This document shows, in pieces, positions 49,040 through 51,278 of a stretch of DNA of 51,278 nucleotides. The notes below the pieces were generated by a model. It saw nothing but the letters and a program-made list of their open reading frames with translations, was not told where the DNA came from and made no database searches. Both the position numbers and the translations under genes were made by a program. This DNA is from UBA8886 sp002731655 (GTDB lineage: Archaea; Thermoplasmatota; Poseidoniia; MGIII; CG-Epi1). The stretch covers positions 1-51,278 of the forward strand of contig JASLZX010000007.1 in assembly GCA_030754655.1 (NCBI GenBank), given 5' to 3'. The stretch's first letter is position 1; each line of letters starts with the position of its first letter.

Positions 49040-50095
49040 TTAACGGCGGCGACGCGCTGCAAAAGCTAGCGCCGGCACAGCTAACAACAGCGGGAAGCCA
49101 GGGAGCCCGAGCAGGCCACCGTCGTCGCTGATAGTAGCGGTCGTGACGATGGTGAACGTCACTAGCGGGTCGTTCGTGGTGCCGTTGGTACCGTTGCCGC
49201 CGCCACCCATGTGGTCAAACTGGGTGTAGTGCAGCATAATATTCAGTTCGTTACCGACCACGCCGTTCCAGGTGATGACCGTGCCGGTAGCGATGGTGCC
49301 GTTGGACATCTCGTGCTCGGCTCCCTCCGAGACCGAGGCCTGATCGTTGTCGCCCATGTAGCCATCCATCCCCATCAGCATCACGTAGCCGCCCTTCAGG
49401 TTTGTATTCCAGTCGACTGGCCACGCCTCGGTAAACTCGATGGCGACACTGCCACCACCGCCGCTACCACCGTAGAAAGAGAGCGGCTTCGATTTCACCG
49501 TATAGCCGGTGTCATAAGTGATATTATCGTAGAAAATGTCGACGTCCTCATATCCCTCGTAGGTTATCTGGACGCTGAAGACGTCGCCATCCTGCAACGA
49601 GAGGCTGGTCCCGAGGCTGTAGCTGGAGCGGTAGGGCTCCTCGTCCGACCGGCTGCCGCAGTCGTGGGAGCTCTCCTGCACGGTTTCGTCGTTCAGCTTG
49701 ACGTAGAAGACCCACTCGCAGCCGTTGTTGGAGTAATCCTCGTCAATTTCCTGCCACCAGATATTTGCTTCCTCAATCAGGATTTCCCGCGAATATACTA
49801 TTGGTTCTGAAGCCCATTCGCCGACATTGACCGGCTGTGAATCCCTCCGGATGGTGAAAATCTGGTCATACTGGGCATTCACCCGCTTCACCTTCTCCGG
49901 CTCGTCGGGGAGCTTGTTCTGGGGGCTCAGGGTCAGGTCGTCATCCTTCATGTTGAAGCTAATAGCTAGTTCTGGCTCCAGCGGTTCGCCCTCATCCGCG
50001 CCAGCGGGAAGCGCCAGCAGCAGCGCTCCGGCGAAGAGCATAGCAATAGCTGGAATGCCGATTCTGGCCAAGGGACGGCGCCAGCCCTCTAGCAT
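49040..50095 (-). CDS. PGF-CTERM surface protein (paralogue 2)
   Basis: 351 residues. N-terminal signal peptide with ALLLALPAGA before a charged start of the mature part. The body has strings shared with the neighbouring gene: LTLSPQNKLPDE, DIFYDNITYDTGY, TEAWPVDWNTNLKG, YVMLMGMDGYMGDN, EHEMSNGTIATGTVITW, LNIMLHYTQFDHM. The C-terminus GLPGFPLLLAVPALAFAARRRR is a textbook PGF-type sorting signal. No known enzymatic motif. The start is ATG 50095, though a start nearer the signal peptide core is possible. It lies 11 bases after the paralogue in the same direction. Confidence 0.85.
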   Translation of the reverse strand: MLEGWRRPLARIGIPAIAMLFAGALLLALPAGADEGEPLEPELAISFNMKDDDLTLSPQNKLPDEPEKVKRVNAQYDQIFTIRRDSQPVNVGEWASEPIVYSREILIEEANIWWQEIDEDYSNNGCEWVFYVKLNDETVQESSHDCGSRSDEEPYRSSYSLGTSLSLQDGDVFSVQITYEGYEDVDIFYDNITYDTGYTVKSKPLSFYGGSGGGGSVAIEFTEAWPVDWNTNLKGGYVMLMGMDGYMGDNDQASVSEGAEHEMSNGTIATGTVITWNGVVGNELNIMLHYTQFDHMGGGGNGTNGTTNDPLVTFTIVTTATISDDGGLLGLPGFPLLLAVPALAFAARRRR

Positions 50096-50480
50096 TAATA
50101 AAGTTACTATCGGCGACGTGCTGCGAAAGCGAAAGCCGGAATCGCCAACAGCAGCGGGAAGCCCGGGAGGCCGAGGAATCCCTCGCCGTCGCCATCGAGG
50201 CCACCGCCCGCGGCAACAATGCCAAGCGTAACAATCGGTCCATCGCCGGTGCCGTTGGCCATGTGGTCAAATTGGGTGTAATGCAGCATCACATTCAGGT
50301 CCTTGCCTGTGACACCCCCCCAGGTGATGACTGTGCTGGTAGCGATGGTGCCGTTAGCCATCTCGTGCTCAGATCCCTGCGATACCGACGCCTTGTTGTT
50401 ATCAGCCATGTAGCCGTCCATACCCATCAGCATCACGTAGTCGCCCTTCAGGTTAATCTTCCAGTCGACTGGCCACGCCT
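49290..50480 (-). repeat. duplicated coding block in the two surface proteins
   Basis: Stretches such as CCCATCAGCATCACGTA, CTGGCCACGCCTCGG and CAGTCGACTGGCCACGCCTC occur in both genes at matching places (near 49374-49430 and 50426-50490), showing tandem duplication. Confidence 0.7.
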
Positions 50481-51114
50481 CGGCAAATTCAATCGAAACA
50501 GACTGGCCGCTGATACTTGCCCTGTAGACTGACAGCGGCTTTGAAGTCACCTGGAAGCCGGTATCGTAGGAGATATTGTCATGGTAAATGTCTGCATCTT
50601 CCCACCCTTCATACCAGACCTCAAAACCGAAATTATCGCCCTTGACCAGGTCGTAAGCCCAGCCCAGGCTCCAGGTCTCTCGCTCCAGGTTATCGCCATT
50701 GCTGCTGCAGGTAACAACGCTTTCATCAATATCCCCGCCATTCACCCTGAACTTGAAAGTCCATTCACATTCCGCCTCGTAGTCCGGGTCCTTCCCTTTC
50801 CACCAGACAATAGCCTGGTCAACTGAAATGGACTGGTCGTAGGCCACCTCATCGGTAGTCCACTCGCCAACCTTGGTCGCCTCGCGGTTGGCCCGGAAAC
50901 CGGGATACTGTTCAAAATCTGCCCGACCGGTGGTGTGAGCCTCTGCTTCATCAGGCAGTTTGTTCTGTGGGGAGAGGGTAGCCCCGTCCTCCTTCCAGAT
51001 GAAACCCAGCGCAAGGTCGGGCGAGAAGGATTCTTCCTCCTCCGCACCAGCTGGCGCCATCAGGAAGCCCATGGCCAGCATGAATGCCACTGCTGAAGCG
51101 ATGATACGACTCAA
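50107..51114 (-). CDS. PGF-CTERM surface protein (paralogue 1)
   Basis: 335 residues. Signal peptide (SAVAFMLAMGFLMAPAGA), then a body sharing LSPQNKLPDE, IYHDNISYDTGF, AEAWPVDWKINLKG, YVMLMGMDGYMADN and LNVMLHYTQFDHM with the next gene, so the two arose by tandem duplication. The C-terminus LGLPGFPLLLAIPAFAFAARRR is a PGF-type sorting signal. The start is TTG 51114, followed by SRIIASAVAFML; a TATA-like TTAATTAA about 25-30 bases upstream supports it. Two conserved Cys (CEW and the later SC) could form a disulphide. Function unknown. Confidence 0.85.
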   Translation of the reverse strand: MSRIIASAVAFMLAMGFLMAPAGAEEEESFSPDLALGFIWKEDGATLSPQNKLPDEAEAHTTGRADFEQYPGFRANREATKVGEWTTDEVAYDQSISVDQAIVWWKGKDPDYEAECEWTFKFRVNGGDIDESVVTCSSNGDNLERETWSLGWAYDLVKGDNFGFEVWYEGWEDADIYHDNISYDTGFQVTSKPLSVYRASISGQSVSIEFAEAWPVDWKINLKGDYVMLMGMDGYMADNNKASVSQGSEHEMANGTIATSTVITWGGVTGKDLNVMLHYTQFDHMANGTGDGPIVTLGIVAAGGGLDGDGEGFLGLPGFPLLLAIPAFAFAARRR

Positions 51115-51137
51115 GGAACCGTACCTGCCCGCTCGCG

Positions 51138-51145
51138 TTAATTAA
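51138..51145 (-). promoter_or_regulatory. TATA-like box for the surface-protein pair
   Basis: TTAATTAA, palindromic, about 25-30 bases before the TTG at 51114; it also overlaps the gap after the xseB stop. Confidence 0.45.
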
Positions 51146-51167
51146 GGTTACGACGGGCAGCACGTCG

Positions 51168-51278
51168 TCACTCGCCTTCCGGCTCCGCCGGTGCCAGTTC
51201 CTCGAGCCGCTGTTCGGCGTTCGCGAGCATTTCGCGGCAGCGCTCGGCGAGCGCGCTGCCCTGCTCGAACAGCCCCAT
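51168..51278 (-). CDS. xseB: exodeoxyribonuclease VII small subunit (partial, cut by window end)
   Basis: The last 36 codons and stop of a gene that enters from the right edge. LFEQGSALAERCREMLANAEQRLEEL matches the heptad-rich helix of XseB, which binds XseA in the Exo VII complex that degrades single-stranded DNA. The edge happens to read ATG, but family members begin earlier, so the gene is treated as truncated. Exo VII is mainly a bacterial enzyme; a large subunit (xseA) would be expected upstream, outside the window. Confidence 0.75.
   Translation of the reverse strand: MGLFEQGSALAERCREMLANAEQRLEELAPAEPEGE

Noticed and set aside
49040..51114. The two surface-protein genes as one gene split by a frameshift
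   Set aside because: Each has its own signal peptide and its own PGF sorting signal, so they are complete paralogues.

Overview
The window is compact, GC-rich archaeal DNA. Evidence for Archaea: topoisomerase VI subunit B, a fibrillarin-like methyltransferase, initiation factor aIF2-beta, mevalonate kinase with the UbiD/AcnX branch of the archaeal mevalonate route, an archaeosortase with PGF-type C-terminal sorting signals, and TATA-like boxes lying 22-31 bases before many start codons (leaderless or nearly leaderless mRNAs). Many other genes are of bacterial type (SufBCDSU, Rrf2, RibA, single-chain GcvP, Exo VII small subunit). Secreted PKD lipoproteins, a transmembrane protein with cytoplasmic zinc ribbons and this mixed gene content suggest a Thermoplasmatota-type euryarchaeote such as Marine Group II/III. 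That placement is inference; no rRNA is present.

Layout. 1-420: an AT-rich stretch, then tRNA-Ser(GGA). 526-4468: a small unknown gene converging on a TPR membrane protein / double winged-helix regulator / CoaBC operon. 4500-7246: PKD lipoprotein coupled to an ATP-grasp enzyme. 7294-9633: a THUMP-less ThiI, a small unknown protein, a family 2 glycosyltransferase and aIF2-beta. 9682-16038: a REC-like/PPDK-like protein, an eight-repeat propeller/PKD surface protein and a PKD lipoprotein. 16155-18114: an AT-rich pair of membrane proteins (one an acyltransferase 3) whose last codons lie inside an antisense tRNA-Gly(TCC). 18116-26470: a large surface protein with zinc-ribbon tail, a TatD-like hydrolase and a giant Lhr-type helicase. 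26568-29367: tRNA-Thr(GGT), fibrillarin and Top6B.

29392-34967 holds isoprenoid genes: a fused phosphomevalonate dehydratase (AcnX), a UbiD-type decarboxylase and mevalonate kinase on the minus strand, with UbiX on the plus strand after a DUF6159-like membrane protein. Together they would take mevalonate to isopentenyl phosphate, with UbiX supplying prenyl-FMN to UbiD. 34964-38557: DUF2203, GcvP and a glutaredoxin. 38650-40812: a PGF-CTERM surface protein, a NUDIX hydrolase and an archaeosortase in one likely operon.

40809-47517 is a tightly coupled minus-strand SUF iron-sulfur operon (Rrf2 regulator, sufB, sufC, sufD, sufS, sufU, A-type carrier, TusA-like) followed by ribA. A second A-type carrier and nadA run divergently from it. 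49040-51114 contains two tandem paralogous PGF-CTERM surface proteins, and the window ends inside xseB. Genes are packed with 1-4 base overlaps (ATGA, GTGA, TGATG) and with 4-base palindromic stop overlaps between convergent genes.
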